DNA from: Adineta steineri
Lineage: Eukaryota; Rotifera; Eurotatoria; Adinetida; Adinetidae
Direction of reading: 5' to 3'
Assembly: GCA_905250115.1 (NCBI GenBank)
Contig: CAJNOI010000122.1
Location: 229,768 to 293,767, forward strand
Length of the DNA: 64,000 nt
Part shown: in pieces, positions 1 through 12,480 of the stretch
Layout of the letters: the number at the start of each line of letters is the position of its first letter
Numbering within the stretch: the first letter of the stretch is position 1
Notes under the pieces: model-generated
Databases searched by the model: none
Told to the model about the DNA's origin: nothing
The model's input: only the letters and a program-made list of their open reading frames with translations
Translations under genes and position numbers: made by a program

Positions 1-380
1 CCTCAGATTCCTGTATTTTTTATCGGATTTCTGCTGACGGAATCACATTGGATTCGGTAGGATTACAGATGCGATCTGACCCTTTTCACTTGAACCGTTG
101 ATCTCCGATAGTAGGTTACCGATTGGATACTAGGAACTTGAACTAACAAAATCCGGCATTGATATTAAAACGACTAATGCGACAAATAAAAACGAAGTGT
201 TCGAATTTTATTAACAGATCTCATTTTATATAGAAGAAGCTTTCTTTTACAGCTACCTTATAGCTTCATTGAAGAGTATAATAAGCAGAAACATAAAAAA
301 CCGACCACCTTGGCAATCAAAGCTAATCACCACAGTAAACACTCTACAGAAACGTATCCGCATCAGAAAATCAGATTCGA
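1..380. other. gene-free start of window
   Basis: No gene recognised. The first 150 bases are less AT-rich than the following DNA, but no frame shows a convincing protein. Confidence 0.5.
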
Positions 381-436
381 ATCTTGAGGGTGTGGGTGTG
401 ATTACAGGCATCTCTGACAACCGCATCCACCCTCTG
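381..436. repeat. telomere-like palindromic element, copy 1
   Basis: Left arm CTTGAGGGTGTGGGTGTG (383-400), right arm CCGCATCCACCCTC (421-434), with a 20-bp spacer. Just outside the left arm, AGAAAATCAG (365-374) is the partner of CTGATTTTCT (434-443), so the palindrome extends beyond the G-rich core. See the finding on this dispersed family. Confidence 0.75.
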
Positions 437-860
437 ATTTTCTTTAATTGTTCAAATATCAGTCGCTGAATTGTTTGACTATGAATATTGCTTGTTAATT
501 GAGCTATCAACCATCAATTACTTATCAATTATAGCATATATTACATGTACTGATAGATTTGATCAATAGATAATAGTCATTCGAGATTGTTTCGATATAT
601 ATACGTATATATAACGCGAATTCACATTACGTTACAAACAATCTTTACTCATGGCTTCTTCAATCAATCCTGAATCACTTTTTAATCGTCGAAGTTATTA
701 TTAATTTCATTTCAGTTAATATTCTTATCATCAAGAAATATGGTCTACAATCGAATACTCAAACTCGTAAATCTTTGATAAATCATCTTCAAGAACAATT
801 TCATCAACACTTTTTAAGTTTTCCAGTTATGTTGATTATTCTTGCATTACTTATTCGGCA

Positions 861-1408
861 TTGAATTGTTATTTAAAGACGTTTTTATCTTTTATCATCA
901 TCAAAATTTTCAGACTACAATATTGCTTTCATTTTTTGGGAACTTTCGATGTTTTTGTATGTAAGAACCGATTCATAAGTTTTGACTTCGAAATGAACAT
1001 AAATTTTTTTTATCTGGCAGTCAGTAGACAATGTTTTCTCTTTTGCACTTGTATTAATTTTAAATTGTTCATGTATGATTCACGATATATTTTTGTTGAC
1101 GAAGGTTTTACTGAATCATTATTTGCAATTAATAAAGAAGGAAGTATATTAGAAAAGACACTGTTGAGAAATGGGTTGCAGTTGCCGGTTTTGCTGATGA
1201 GTTATATCGAATTTCTATTAGTATAGAGTATAGACAAATCAATTTTGCCGAACTTTTGTTTAACAATGAAAGAATTATTAGTTATTTTTGCACCTGTTGA
1301 AGTCGACAAATGAATCGAGAAAAATCAAAATATCTTGCTATACATCAAGCACATGCATTAGTAAATGAAACACTTGGAGAAGATCAAGTAGGGCCCGGTG
1401 GTGAATAG
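861..1408 (+). pseudogene. possible decayed coding relic, unrecognised
   Basis: Several open pieces lie in different frames on the plus strand: 861-1226; then a 46-codon piece around 1168-1310 reading EKWVAVAGFADELYR and continuing ISIEYRQINFAELLF; then a piece from ATG 1310 to TAG 1408 reading SKYLAIHQAHALVNE and ending GEDQVGPGGE. The amino-acid texture of the last two is protein-like, but the frame changes and stops prevent one reading. No family was recognised. It could equally be chance open sequence. Confidence 0.25.
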
Positions 1409-1578
1409 AATGTCTATAATAATTAATCAATATTGAAACAAAAAAAAACTAATTATTTTGTAATTAAGATCAAAAGTTTTATTTTGTTTTTTTTATTCTT
1501 TTTTGGAAAAATACGATTTGATGCGGGAATAACATGCTTAGTAAATCAAAAAAAGTAGTCGTTTTTTTATTATTATGG

Positions 1579-3532
<1,954 letters not shown>

Positions 3533-3916
3533 TCTTTGTTTGACTACTTGCGTTCGATGATTATACTGTAAAAGAAAGAAGTAAAAAGCTCTTCTTATAT
3601 ATATAACTAAATAAGATGAGTCATGAAATTATGTTTGTTTTCAAAGATGTTGTTTACAAAGAATCATATAACTTCATTATTTTTACCTGTTCTATGAAAG
3701 CACTTTTTTCATATGAACTTTAACATGCACTTTTACACTGTTACTAATGTCGTTCTTATTTTGCTTGAGTGAATCATTGTGAATCGTTATATTATACGAC
3801 GATGGAAGAAGAGGAATGCTCTCGATGAACGAAGACTTTCTTAGTATAAAGAAATGAAAGAAAAATAATAAAAAAATAGAAGCAGCAAAAGTATTTCTTC
3901 GTCGATGTTTCATGTC

Positions 3917-4229
3917 TAGAGGTGTAAGCTGATGAATCAATCGGCGACGGCGTCTTAAAAAAATCAGATTTTTTCACCTGTCGGTGGCGGCTTGAAAATA
4001 TTAAAATTTTTCTACTCTTCAGCGGCGGCGGCTGAAGATTTTACAAAAGGCAAAAATAAAGTTAAGATCAGCAGAGAATCATGAACAATATTGCGAGTTA
4101 AATAAAAATCATTATAAAAGAACAAAATTTAATTTTCACACAGATAGATGCCAGCGACTGCAGTTTGAAATTTTAAAAATTTTCTCGATTACTGGCGGCG
4201 GCGGCTTAACCGATCGGCTTACACCTCTA
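3917..4229. mobile_element. MITE with GAGGTGTAAGC terminal inverted repeats and TA flanks
   Basis: TAGAGGTGTAAGC at 3917-3929 is exactly repeated in inverse as GCTTACACCTCTA at 4217-4229. TA at both outer edges fits a TA target-site duplication. The inner ends also pair loosely (AATCGG near 3938 with CCGATCGG at 4211-4218). GC-rich clusters (GGCGACGGCG, GGTGGCGGC, GGCGGCGGCGGC, GGCGGCGGCGG) recur at roughly 40-130 bp spacing in otherwise AT-rich sequence. There is no coding capacity. A TA duplication suggests mobilisation by a Tc1/mariner-type transposase (inference). Confidence 0.8.
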
Positions 4230-4340
4230 TTCATGTGGTCGTTTCTTATTTTATTATCTTGAACATTTATGTAGATGTTTATTATGAAAATGTTAATAAT
4301 TAAAATATACAAATTATTGAGAAAATTATATTGAACATTC

Positions 4341-4580
4341 CTAATCGATATTGATCGAGAGCAGCGGAGGTATGATTTTATTTTTAGTCACATACGTTTT
4401 CAATTGATCTTGAGCGTTTTCTTTTTTGTTTTTGACAGCTAATTTATAATAATCGGAAGTATAATTGTCTTCATAGCTAATTTCTTCTGCTTGCCATTGT
4501 TCAATGATCTTGCTATAATGTTCATTTTGTTCATTTAATACATTTAATTGGCAACAGGGCTCTCGATATAATGGAGGATG
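4341..4580 (-). CDS. orphan terminal exon, unrecognised protein
   Basis: An 80-codon open stretch (including stop) on the minus strand is preceded directly by a splice acceptor (TGTATTGCAG at 4590-4581). It reads HPPLYREPCCQLNVLNEQ and later EQWQAEEISYEDNYTSD, a charged, helical-looking sequence. No in-frame ATG starts it, so an upstream exon is implied but not found. A half-copy of the telomere-like element lies about 125 bp upstream and may have separated it from its 5' exons. It could be a relic. Confidence 0.35.
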   Translation of the reverse strand, partial: HPPLYREPCCQLNVLNEQNEHYSKIIEQWQAEEISYEDNYTSDYYKLAVKNKKENAQDQLKTYVTKNKIIPPLLSINID

Positions 4581-4705
4581 CTGCAATACAGAAATATTTG
4601 AAGGAAAAAGTTCTACTGTTTATCGTGGTAAATTTGGTACTTTACACACATTAAAAACTTCATCTATCTTAATTTCTCTTTTAATATTGGTTTTCTTCTC
4701 AACGC

Positions 4706-4735
4706 ATCTTGAGGGTGGGTGTGAGTGTTGTGTGA
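4706..4735. repeat. telomere-like element, half copy
   Basis: ATCTTGAGGGTGGGTGTGAG is the capped left arm of the dispersed family. No matching right arm follows within 60 bp. Confidence 0.6.
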
Positions 4736-4739
4736 AATA

Positions 4740-5213
4740 GATGCTCTCATTCATACTTACTTTTAAACAAAAGGTTAAATCTTTACTTTAATTAATCGTT
4801 CTTTATTCAAAAGTGCTTGATGTTTGCATTGAATTGGAGTTCTGACATAATATATATTTGAAAAATTGATGTATTGTGTGCAAGAGCTTGTTCTTCATCA
4901 TTAACGGTTCATTTCAAAAAGACTTGTGTTTCATTTTACGGTATTTTAAGGTGCACCTAACTTTTATTCTCCTTTTTTTCTTAAAAAACACGACCAACAC
5001 ATATGCATCACGTGGAGAAAACAGAATACAAAATAAAGAAATAATTAAAAAGTATAGAAGAAAAAAGAGAACAAGAAAGAAAAATAATTTTGATAAAATA
5101 TATGATTTGAAGTTAGCAATATTAATTATTATACGACGATTGATTTAACTGTGTGTGTTTATCGTACGCCTGATTTATTTTTCCTTGAGTAATTGATAAG
5201 GTGGTGCCAGTAT
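4740..5213. other. no gene seen
   Basis: AT-rich. The 90-codon open frame 4876-5148 is Lys/Ile/Phe-rich, low in complexity, and judged chance. Confidence 0.5.
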
Positions 5214-6417
5214 TTAATCTATTTCAGTTTCACCTTCTTCTGGATTTCTGTTACCTTCCTTTTCAATGTTTTCATTCGCTTCTGTAGGTAAATGTTCGGT
5301 TGAAATTGTATTATCATCAACAAGAACCTGATTACCATTCACACACGCATTTTCACAAGTAACGTGTTGCTCTTCAGCTACTGAACAAACATCAGTTGGA
5401 AAAGATATATATAGTATATCATATGATTCTTCGCAATTAGCATGTTGATCATTTGTTGTTGAAGTTGCTTGATCTAAAAAGTATAATTGATATTAATTCT
5501 ATCAAACTTATTATATAATTTATCCCTTTCATTAAAAACTACTTCTGTATGAATTACTCGCAAGTTTTGACTTGAAGTGATTTATGAATACTTAATGAAA
5601 CGACAGACTCGGAAGAATGTATTTGCAATTAAGTCACATTTTGATTCATTTGACGTGTCTTTTCGATTTAATACTTCAGAAGACTAGATATTCGAGATCA
5701 TAGACATAATTGCTTCTGTAACATTTGTGCACATTTTTGCGGAAACTTCCACCAAGGAAATCTTTGATGAAACAGCATATACCTTAATTAAAAATCGAAT
5801 TTCTTTTGTTTCAATGGTCAAATTCAATTTACTTTGGCTTCTTCAAAATCAACAATCTTTTCTGTTATTAAATCACATTTGTTGCCAACAATCAGTTTGA
5901 TCAGAGCTTCACCTCCATTCGTATCAACATCTTTCAATCAATTTTTCACATTTTCAAATGATTCCTAGAAAGAAATTACATTGCTTCAAATAAAATTTTG
6001 AAAGTATATGATATTCATACTTGATTTGTCACATCATATATAATAATAATACCGTGTACACCTCGATAAAAACTTCCTAAAGGTAAAACCTAGTGCTACG
6101 AAATTTTTCTTCACTTTTAACATTCCACTAAAAGGAATAACAAAACATATCTTGAATATATATCATTTTATGGCAAAAAAAGCCAAACTGTTCGGCTAGT
6201 GATTCTAATGAAACAGGACTCTAAGAAAACATAAAATGATTAGATGTAAATCTTTTAGCTTCTACTTACAGAATTAACTGCTGAAAAAGACAATTTACCC
6301 ACACCAGTATCACCAACAATTAGAACCTTGTAAGTAGTATAATCGCTGAAAAACGTCCATAGTAATGTTACTTTGTTAGTAGAACAATGTTATCACTTAC
6401 GATAGCAACTGCGACAT
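5214..6417 (-). pseudogene. Rab-family small GTPase, degenerating
   Basis: Exons are recognisable on the minus strand from ATG 6417: MSQLLSDYTTYKVLIVGDTG, SFYRGVHGIIIIYDVTNQ, ESFENVKN, LIKLIVGNKCDL, and VEVSAKMCTNVTEAI. These match the Rab1/8 order of P-loop, post-switch II RG-HG-I-YDVT, G4 NKCD and G5 SAK. Defects: the P-loop reads GDTGVGKLS instead of GKS/T; the switch I / WDTAGQE region is not readable and the frame is lost near 6090; the codon after NVKN is TGA where Rabs have Trp; a TAG follows the SAK exon near 5695. A long open acidic stretch (about 5475-5214, DQATSTTNDQHANCEESYD onward, ending EEGETEID) still follows an acceptor, so decay may be recent. Known role of intact relatives: vesicle traffic. 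Confidence 0.75.
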
Positions 6418-7302
6418 AAAAAGAATCAATGTTTGTGTAACGTGTCTTCGAGTTATATAAGCACATAACTCCACGTATAGTTGTCAACACTGGACTATAT
6501 ACTGCTTCAGTGATCTTTTTGATAGATTTGGAAGATAATCGAAGAGGTCGCTCGATGACAATAAGTTATAAAAACTTCGATTTTTTTTCTCTATGATATT
6601 TCATCTAAAACTCTATCAAATATGGATCGTATACTATGACGTGGTTTTTATTCATCACACAGTCGATAAAATAAATAGTTCTTATGTATTTATAAACAAA
6701 AAAAAATGCAAGATTTATACACATTTTGTTTCTTGTCTGCAAAGTTTTGAGCAGATAGAAAGGTGTGGATGACTATGGGTGTGATTATAGGTATCTCCCA
6801 CAATCGCACTTCAATCACAAAACTACCAAATTGATAAATTATTAAAGTAACAATAATAGATGGAAGTCAATGATTGTAATTGATACACTCTCTTTTATTA
6901 GTATTTAGAATATAAAAACGACGGAAGCAACAACTTTGTAACGATTTATTTTAATATATTGTAAAGCATCGACGGAGAACAGTACTGTTGAAGAACATGT
7001 GATGAGTAGATGAATTTGTTAAAAGAAATTTTATGTTCTGATGTGTTGAGTTGCCAACGTTTTTATAAGTGATTGCTAAGAAAGAAAAAAAAACGTCACT
7101 AAATCGAACCGCTTGAAACGTGTAGAAAAAAGAGAAAAAATACAAATGTTTCAAATCGCCTGTTTTATATATTTCGCTTGCTTTAATTTCTTTACTTTTG
7201 TACAAATAGAACATGAATAACTGTTGTTTTGTAGATAAAAATTTTCTATATAACAACTAACAATTAGTTTTTACAAGTCTTTTGTATATTGAATTAATCA
7301 AG
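6418..7302. other. intergenic region, no gene seen
   Basis: Holds one degenerate telomere-like element (6762-6817). The minus-strand open frame 6951-7256 has no recognisable features. Confidence 0.5.
6762..6817. repeat. telomere-like palindromic element, degenerate copy
   Basis: GGTGTGGATGACTATGGGTGTG pairs imperfectly with CCCACAATCGCACTTCAATC across a short spacer (ATTATAGGTATCT). The internal text GTGTGATTA-AGGTATCTC resembles copy 1 at 396-415, suggesting common descent. Confidence 0.5.
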
Positions 7303-8969
7303 ATGTTATTCTTGATTCTTCTTTGTGCGTCTACATATGTCTATTCATCAACAGGAGATACTACCATGGAAACCAAACATATTGGTCATATAGTATTAAT
7401 AACATCACCTTTCTACGGTCACATGATTCCAATATTGGATTTTGCTAAACGGTTATCTACACATCATCATGTTACTTATATTGTATCAGCATCGAAACTT
7501 GATATGCTTCGACGACGTGGATTTATTGAAGAAAATGAAAATGAAAATAATAATTCGATTCGATCAAAATTAAATGTTATTGGTTTATTTGATGGTAATA
7601 CTAATGATTATGAAGTGAGTTAAATTATACAGTAAATTGAAAATAAGCAAACTAATTAGGAGAAAATAAAGCGACATGTATCTCTCTTCTAGAATTATAT
7701 AAAAGAGTCTATGATATATGACATATTTTTTTTTGTTTAAAATCAATGAATTGAGTTAAACTAAAATAGATTAATTTTAAAGGCTACCAATTTCGAAGCT
7801 CTCAATCACATTCAACAAATACTCGATCGAATGCATAAACCACTTCGAAAATTACTCTTCCCCACACATACCAGATCGAGCTCATCAACGTCTTCACCAT
7901 CTGTCTCGTTCGCAACTGGTCTTATTCAACATCCTATTGATTTAATCATTTCTGATCTTTTTATTTTACCACCTGTTTGGGAAGGTCAACAAAGAAATAT
8001 CATGGCTTATCTTTTTGTACCCAACAATTTGTTGGCTTATTTGGGTTATATGAGTGCATCTGTGGCGAAGATCAAAAGTGGTGAATTAGGTTTAGATTTC
8101 GATCGTCTATTACACAAAACAATTTCTGTTGCTAAAGGACTTATTTGTAATTCGATTCGTGAATTGGATAAACAATCTCTAGAAGATTTACGTCAACAAA
8201 CTGTACCTGGTTCGAATAGACCCATTTTCTTTGTAGCACCACTCATGTCCGACGATCTTAATCAACAACAACATGTGAGTATATTCAATTGCAAGATTTT
8301 CTATTCACTAAATTATTCATTTAGATCCCTAATGCTGGTAGTATCACAAAATGGTTAGATGAACAATATGAGAAAGCAAATCAGAAACCATCCGTGATTT
8401 ATGTCAGTTTCGGTTCATGGGCATATCTTGAACCTGTGCAAATTAAAGAAATTGTTCGTGCACTCAAACCATATCCTTTCATCTGGGCATTAAAAGCGAA
8501 TTTGCAAACATCTATTTCTCCTTCGTGGATTGATAAAGAACGACATTTACTCCTTGAATGGGCCCCACAACGATTGATTCTTTCGCATCCTGCAATACGT
8601 TTGTTTATCTCACATGGTGGTTGGAATAGTTTGCTTGAGGGTATGTCAGCAGGAAAGCCAACACTTATCTGGCCTTTATTTGGCGATCAGATTATAAATG
8701 GAGAGCGATTAGACTATGAACTTGGTATGGGTCGATGCTTACAAAATACTGCTCTGACAAATGGTCATAAACATGTATCAAGTGACGAACTTGGACGATA
8801 TATAAAAGAAATATTTGATCAAGAAACGAATTATGTTCGAAAAGCTCAAAAAGTTAAACAGATGATGATGCGTGCACGGGACAATAGTTCACAAGTGGAT
8901 ATCATGAAGATTATCAAAATTGTTGATAATCAAATATCTGTTCGAATGAATCATCGCAGCGAACTATAG
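7303..8969 (+). CDS. UDP-glycosyltransferase (GT1) with plant-type PSPG box
   Basis: Three exons (7303-7614, 7783-8274, 8325-8969), in-frame join of 1449 nt, 482 residues. The ATG at 7303 starts a hydrophobic leader (MLFLILLCASTYVYS). The N-terminal motif SPFYGHMIPILDFAKRL carries the putative catalytic His40. The donor-binding box starts WAPQRLILSHPA at about residue 347 and continues SHGGWNSLLEG (365 on), WPLFGDQ and NGERL near 393. Trp-Asn-Ser after HGG, the WAPQ start and the absence of a C-terminal membrane anchor are features of plant, fungal and bacterial GT1 enzymes; animal UGTs have HGG-x-NG and a C-terminal TM segment. Known family reaction: transfer of a sugar from a UDP-sugar to a small hydrophobic acceptor. 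The combination of a signal peptide with a plant-like core suggests acquisition by transfer followed by gain of introns and leader (inference). Confidence 0.92.
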
Positions 8970-9012
8970 TTTGAATATCAGATGAACGAACATTTTATCT
9001 GAATTAGGACTT

Positions 9013-9018
9013 AATAAA
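9013..9018 (+). terminator. poly(A) signal of the glycosyltransferase gene
   Basis: AATAAA 44 bp after the stop codon. Confidence 0.5.
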
Positions 9019-9070
9019 ACATACTTATATTAGTGATTTTTAGCATTTTTGTATTTCGATTCATGAAATG

Positions 9071-9095
9071 TAAGGGTGTGGGTGTTGGTGTATAA
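9071..9095. repeat. telomere-like element, half copy
   Basis: TAAGGGTGTGGGTGTTGGTGT without a right arm. Confidence 0.5.
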
Positions 9096-9300
9096 TCTTC
9101 CAATATATATATGAAAGTTCAATATTATTTTAGTTTCTGTTTATTTTGCGTATTATACAGATAAGAGCTCTCGCACTCTCTTTCTCGTTGTATGCGTTGA
9201 AGTATTCGTTAAAATAACATAATAGAATAAAAATGAGTATTTATCGTAGGTATGTAATAATATTTATATTTTAGATATATTTAGAAAAAAGTCGAAAACT

Positions 9301-9355
9301 TTGAGAGTGCGGATGTGGTTAAAGAAAAGATGATTCCGCACCAACACCCTCAAGA
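9301..9355. repeat. telomere-like palindromic element
   Basis: TTGAGAGTGCGGATGTGG pairs with CCGCACCAACACCCTCAA. The right end keeps the CTCAAG cap. The spacer is about 17 bp. Confidence 0.65.
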
Positions 9356-9527
9356 TAAAATAAGTGATAAATAGACGTTCTATTCATAATTCTAATGGAA
9401 TCATTCAATTACAATGTATAGGAACAATACTCATAAAAAAATTCCAAGGAAAAAAATGGAAGAGATAAAACAAATTAGTTTTTTGGAATTGTAGTTGCTG
9501 TTCTAATCTTTCGTCCGTTCATGCTTC

Positions 9528-11041
9528 TTAGAAAAGTTTGGTCCAGAAATTTTTCAGTTGTTGTGTAGGGTTGTTAAAGAACTTTTTCCAAAATGGTTTG
9601 TTCTCGAATGCAAACATACACCATAGAGCTACTTTTTCCACGTCAATTGATTGCATAATACCAAATATAAGTTCATTAATACCAGATTGTTCATATTCTC
9701 GATGTGTTTCTTCATCTTTAATTGCCTTGCTATTTACACTTGTACATAAACCCATATTTCCAAAGTAGATAATACCATTTTCTTCTCGAGTTTTGGGATG
9801 ATATTTCACGAGTGTGTCTTGAAAATCTTTCATAACAGCCTCTCGTTGATCTTTGAATCCACTCCATTTGTTAGTACATACAAGTGCACAAAATATATGC
9901 TGCTTTTTACATTCTTCTAGTAACCATTCGAGTTGTCGCAAGTTGGCGAATGAACCAGGCGATGCACAATAGATCATACATAGAATGTCAGACTTAGGTT
10001 TTTCTTTAATACGTTCAAAACAAGAACGAATGGCTGCTTGATCCCAGTTTTCGAATCCTGGAGTGTCCCAAATGTTGTATCGATAGTTTATGTTTTCATC
10101 ACCAACTGTAGTGTTACCTTTCAAATAGAAGGGTGAAATTATATTCGTACAGGCATGTAATCCAGCATGTGTTCTAGCCAGTTCTTGTTGACATATAGCA
10201 TTAATTAGAGTACTCTTTCCAACTCGTGGTGAACCACACAGGACAATGTTTATTTCATTAAACTTTTCAGCAATCTTCTGACGTAAAACAGGATCACGAG
10301 TGATCTTCTCACCTATTTCCTGAATCTTTTTTTGGAATTGCTGATAATTGTCAGCTAAATCTTCTTTTTGCAATACATTCGCAGCATCTTTAGATGGTAC
10401 ATCTTGTGCAGGCAACGAAAGTGTACGAAAACCTGGACTTGCACTAGATTTTTTCGTTTCTAAGCTCTTGCTTATTGGAGTATGTTCTGATCTGTTCAAA
10501 TTTTTTGCCTTTCCATCGTTGGTCATTAGTTCATTTGAGTTGGCAGCTTCGGAACCGTCCAGTAATGACTTCAAATGCGAAAAAAATCGTTATATTTAAA
10601 GATGGTATAGGTGAATAGAATTACTCAAGAGAATTCTGAAGTATCACGAAAACTTACTTCCGCATTGTTCGAGTCTATATTCTCACATTGGATATCATCA
10701 GCTTGTGTTTGTGGATTAACTCGTATTTTATCTTGATTTTCGATCGCTTTTATTTGTGCAGCTCTTATGATTCCTTCTTTAATTGATGTCTTCATTATCA
10801 GTAGAAGATCAGAATCATCTATTGCAAGAATATTGGTTTCCTTCAATGTCTTGTCATTATCAAACATTTCATCATTTTTCTTTGAGAAAAGATAATAATC
10901 ATTGTAATCGATATCCATACTACGCACACTTGCTTGACAGACATATTTAATAATATCTTCTATTGTAGACACTAATGACACTGGGACATAAATAGTTTCC
11001 CCAAATTGTTTGAAAAAGACTTTGATCGTCTCATCAGTCAT
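9528..11041 (-). CDS. P-loop GTPase with N-terminal ubiquitin-like extension
   Basis: Two exons (11041-10658 and 10568-9528; 89-bp GT-AG intron), 474 residues. Residues 1-85 (MTDETIKVFFKQFGETIYVP onward) look like a ubiquitin-, RA- or PB1-like beta-grasp fold (inference from pattern only). A polar linker follows to about residue 190. The GTPase domain has G1 GSPRVGKST (about 240-248), G3 WDTPGFENWD (D296) and G4 CTNKW (about 359-363). It resembles the MMR_HSR1/Era or AIG1-like groups rather than Ras. The C-terminus is basic and aromatic (KPFWKKFFNNPTQQLK). The gene on the same strand upstream (11235-12128) may be a partner, but the evidence is only proximity. Role unknown; GTP-dependent switch or stress-associated GTPase are options. 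Confidence 0.8.
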
Positions 11042-11140
11042 TGATTCTTGAACTAGAATTTAGATCAGAAACGTTTCTTTTTTGTGTAACCTACAACTAT
11101 TCTGTGCAAATATTGCCCGTCATTGATAGTCACTATATAT

Positions 11141-11208
11141 AAAGATGGATCTGGGTGTGGTGAGTGCGAGTAGTATCCTTTTCAGTCACACTCACATCCT
11201 CTATCTTA
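11141..11208. repeat. telomere-like palindromic element
   Basis: AAGATGGATCTGGGTGTGG at 11142-11160 pairs with CACATCCTCTATCTT at the right end. It sits between two same-strand genes. Confidence 0.6.
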
Positions 11209-11234
11209 TATTAACATTCTGAGATAAGACTAAA

Positions 11235-12128
11235 TTACAAATTACCTTGGCCTTCGTTAGATCCTGTAGCTTCTTCGATTAATGATGATGTTGAGTGCGT
11301 ATTAACTAATGTTTTATGCTGATCTGCTGCTTCTTGTTGTTGTTGGTTAGAATGAAGAATTTGGTCTGATTTCGATGTTATCTTTTGTTCAATATCATCT
11401 TTACCTGTTAACCAGCCATTCTCAGCAACTTCATCTAATGTTGAATCATACACAGTGTCCGTTTCAGGAACATTATGTTCCTTCAATAATGAAAATACTT
11501 GTGGTCGATGATATTCACGTAATGCTCGAAATAATATTGATTGACTTTTATCTAACTGTTCATTCATTACTTCTTCTTTAATATAATTAGAATATTTTGT
11601 TATTGATTTCAAACCTTCATTTGTTATTGTCAACCACAGATCATCGAACGTACCAGTACTTTTTAAACATTCATCATCGATATTTTCGAAGAGAAGTTGT
11701 AAAACTATTGATAATATTGGACAATTTTTCAAATATTTATTTCCATTTTCAGCTGTATGAGCTAAAACACGTTCGTAAAGATCAGAAGCTTTTTCATTAT
11801 GATATTGTGTAAGAAATGAAATAAACCATTCGTTTGAAAGCTTATATTGTGTTTCCCATCGTCGATAAAAATACTTTTTTAGTAATACAATCAATTTACT
11901 ATCAGCACTATTCATTTCTACTCTATATATTTTTGGTTTAATATCATCTTCATATTTTGCTAATGACTGTCGACCATTGTTTAGTAAATCATCAATTATT
12001 TGATCTTTAATCTCATCAATATCATCATGTAATCCTAAAATACTACTTATTTCATTTCTAAATGACTTTAGTTCATCATCAGCAATAGTATTATCATTAG
12101 ATTTTGCACAAAAAGAAAGTTCTGCCAT
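11235..12128 (-). CDS. hypothetical intracellular helical protein
   Basis: Single-exon 297-codon frame from ATG 12128. Codon texture and composition (acidic, Asp/Glu/Ser/Lys-rich, regular hydrophobic spacing) look coding. There is no signal peptide or TM segment. Residues about 1-240 are predicted helical by eye (for example YFYRRWETQYKLSNEWFI and QSILFRALREYHRPQVFSLL). The last about 50 residues are Gln/Ser/Thr-rich and disordered. No family was recognised. It lies 193 bp upstream of the GTPase gene start, on the same strand. Confidence 0.65.
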   Translation of the reverse strand: MAELSFCAKSNDNTIADDELKSFRNEISSILGLHDDIDEIKDQIIDDLLNNGRQSLAKYEDDIKPKIYRVEMNSADSKLIVLLKKYFYRRWETQYKLSNEWFISFLTQYHNEKASDLYERVLAHTAENGNKYLKNCPILSIVLQLLFENIDDECLKSTGTFDDLWLTITNEGLKSITKYSNYIKEEVMNEQLDKSQSILFRALREYHRPQVFSLLKEHNVPETDTVYDSTLDEVAENGWLTGKDDIEQKITSKSDQILHSNQQQQEAADQHKTLVNTHSTSSLIEEATGSNEGQGNL

Positions 12129-12383
12129 ATGAAAACTTTGATATGTTAAATGGTTGAGAGATAAATGTATATTCTGAAATTAAAAAAAGTGAGGAGAGAT
12201 TTAAATACTACTAAAAGCTTTCTTTCAAATGGCTTTTATACGTATAGAATATAGTAAGCAATGGGTTTTTTCTCTCATAGAGGAGAAGCAATTCACCTCA
12301 AGGTATGCACTTGAAAAATAGTGTCTGCGTAATTTCGTTCTAATCGGCACAAGAAAAATAAAAAAGCGCATGACAGTGGGTTT

Positions 12384-12480
12384 GCTTGAGGATCTGGGTG
12401 TCGGTGGGTATTCATGTGGGTGACGGTGTTGATGGATGTGGGTGTGAGTGAAATAGAATATTCTCACCCATGTTCTCAAA
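12384..12480. repeat. telomere-like palindromic element, long copy
   Basis: Starts GCTTGAGGATCTGGGTG, contains about seven degenerate G-rich units (GGTGTCGGTGGG, CATGTGGGTGACGGTG, GGATGTGGGTGTGAG), and closes with TTCTCACCCATGTTCTCAA. The right arm is much shorter than the left. Confidence 0.65.

Noticed and set aside
253..510. 85-codon minus-strand and overlapping plus-strand frames
   Set aside because: Both run through telomere-like copy 1 and lack coding texture.
4876..5148. 90-codon plus-strand frame ending in Lys/Arg-rich sequence
   Set aside because: No start context, domain or splice support; AT-rich chance frame.
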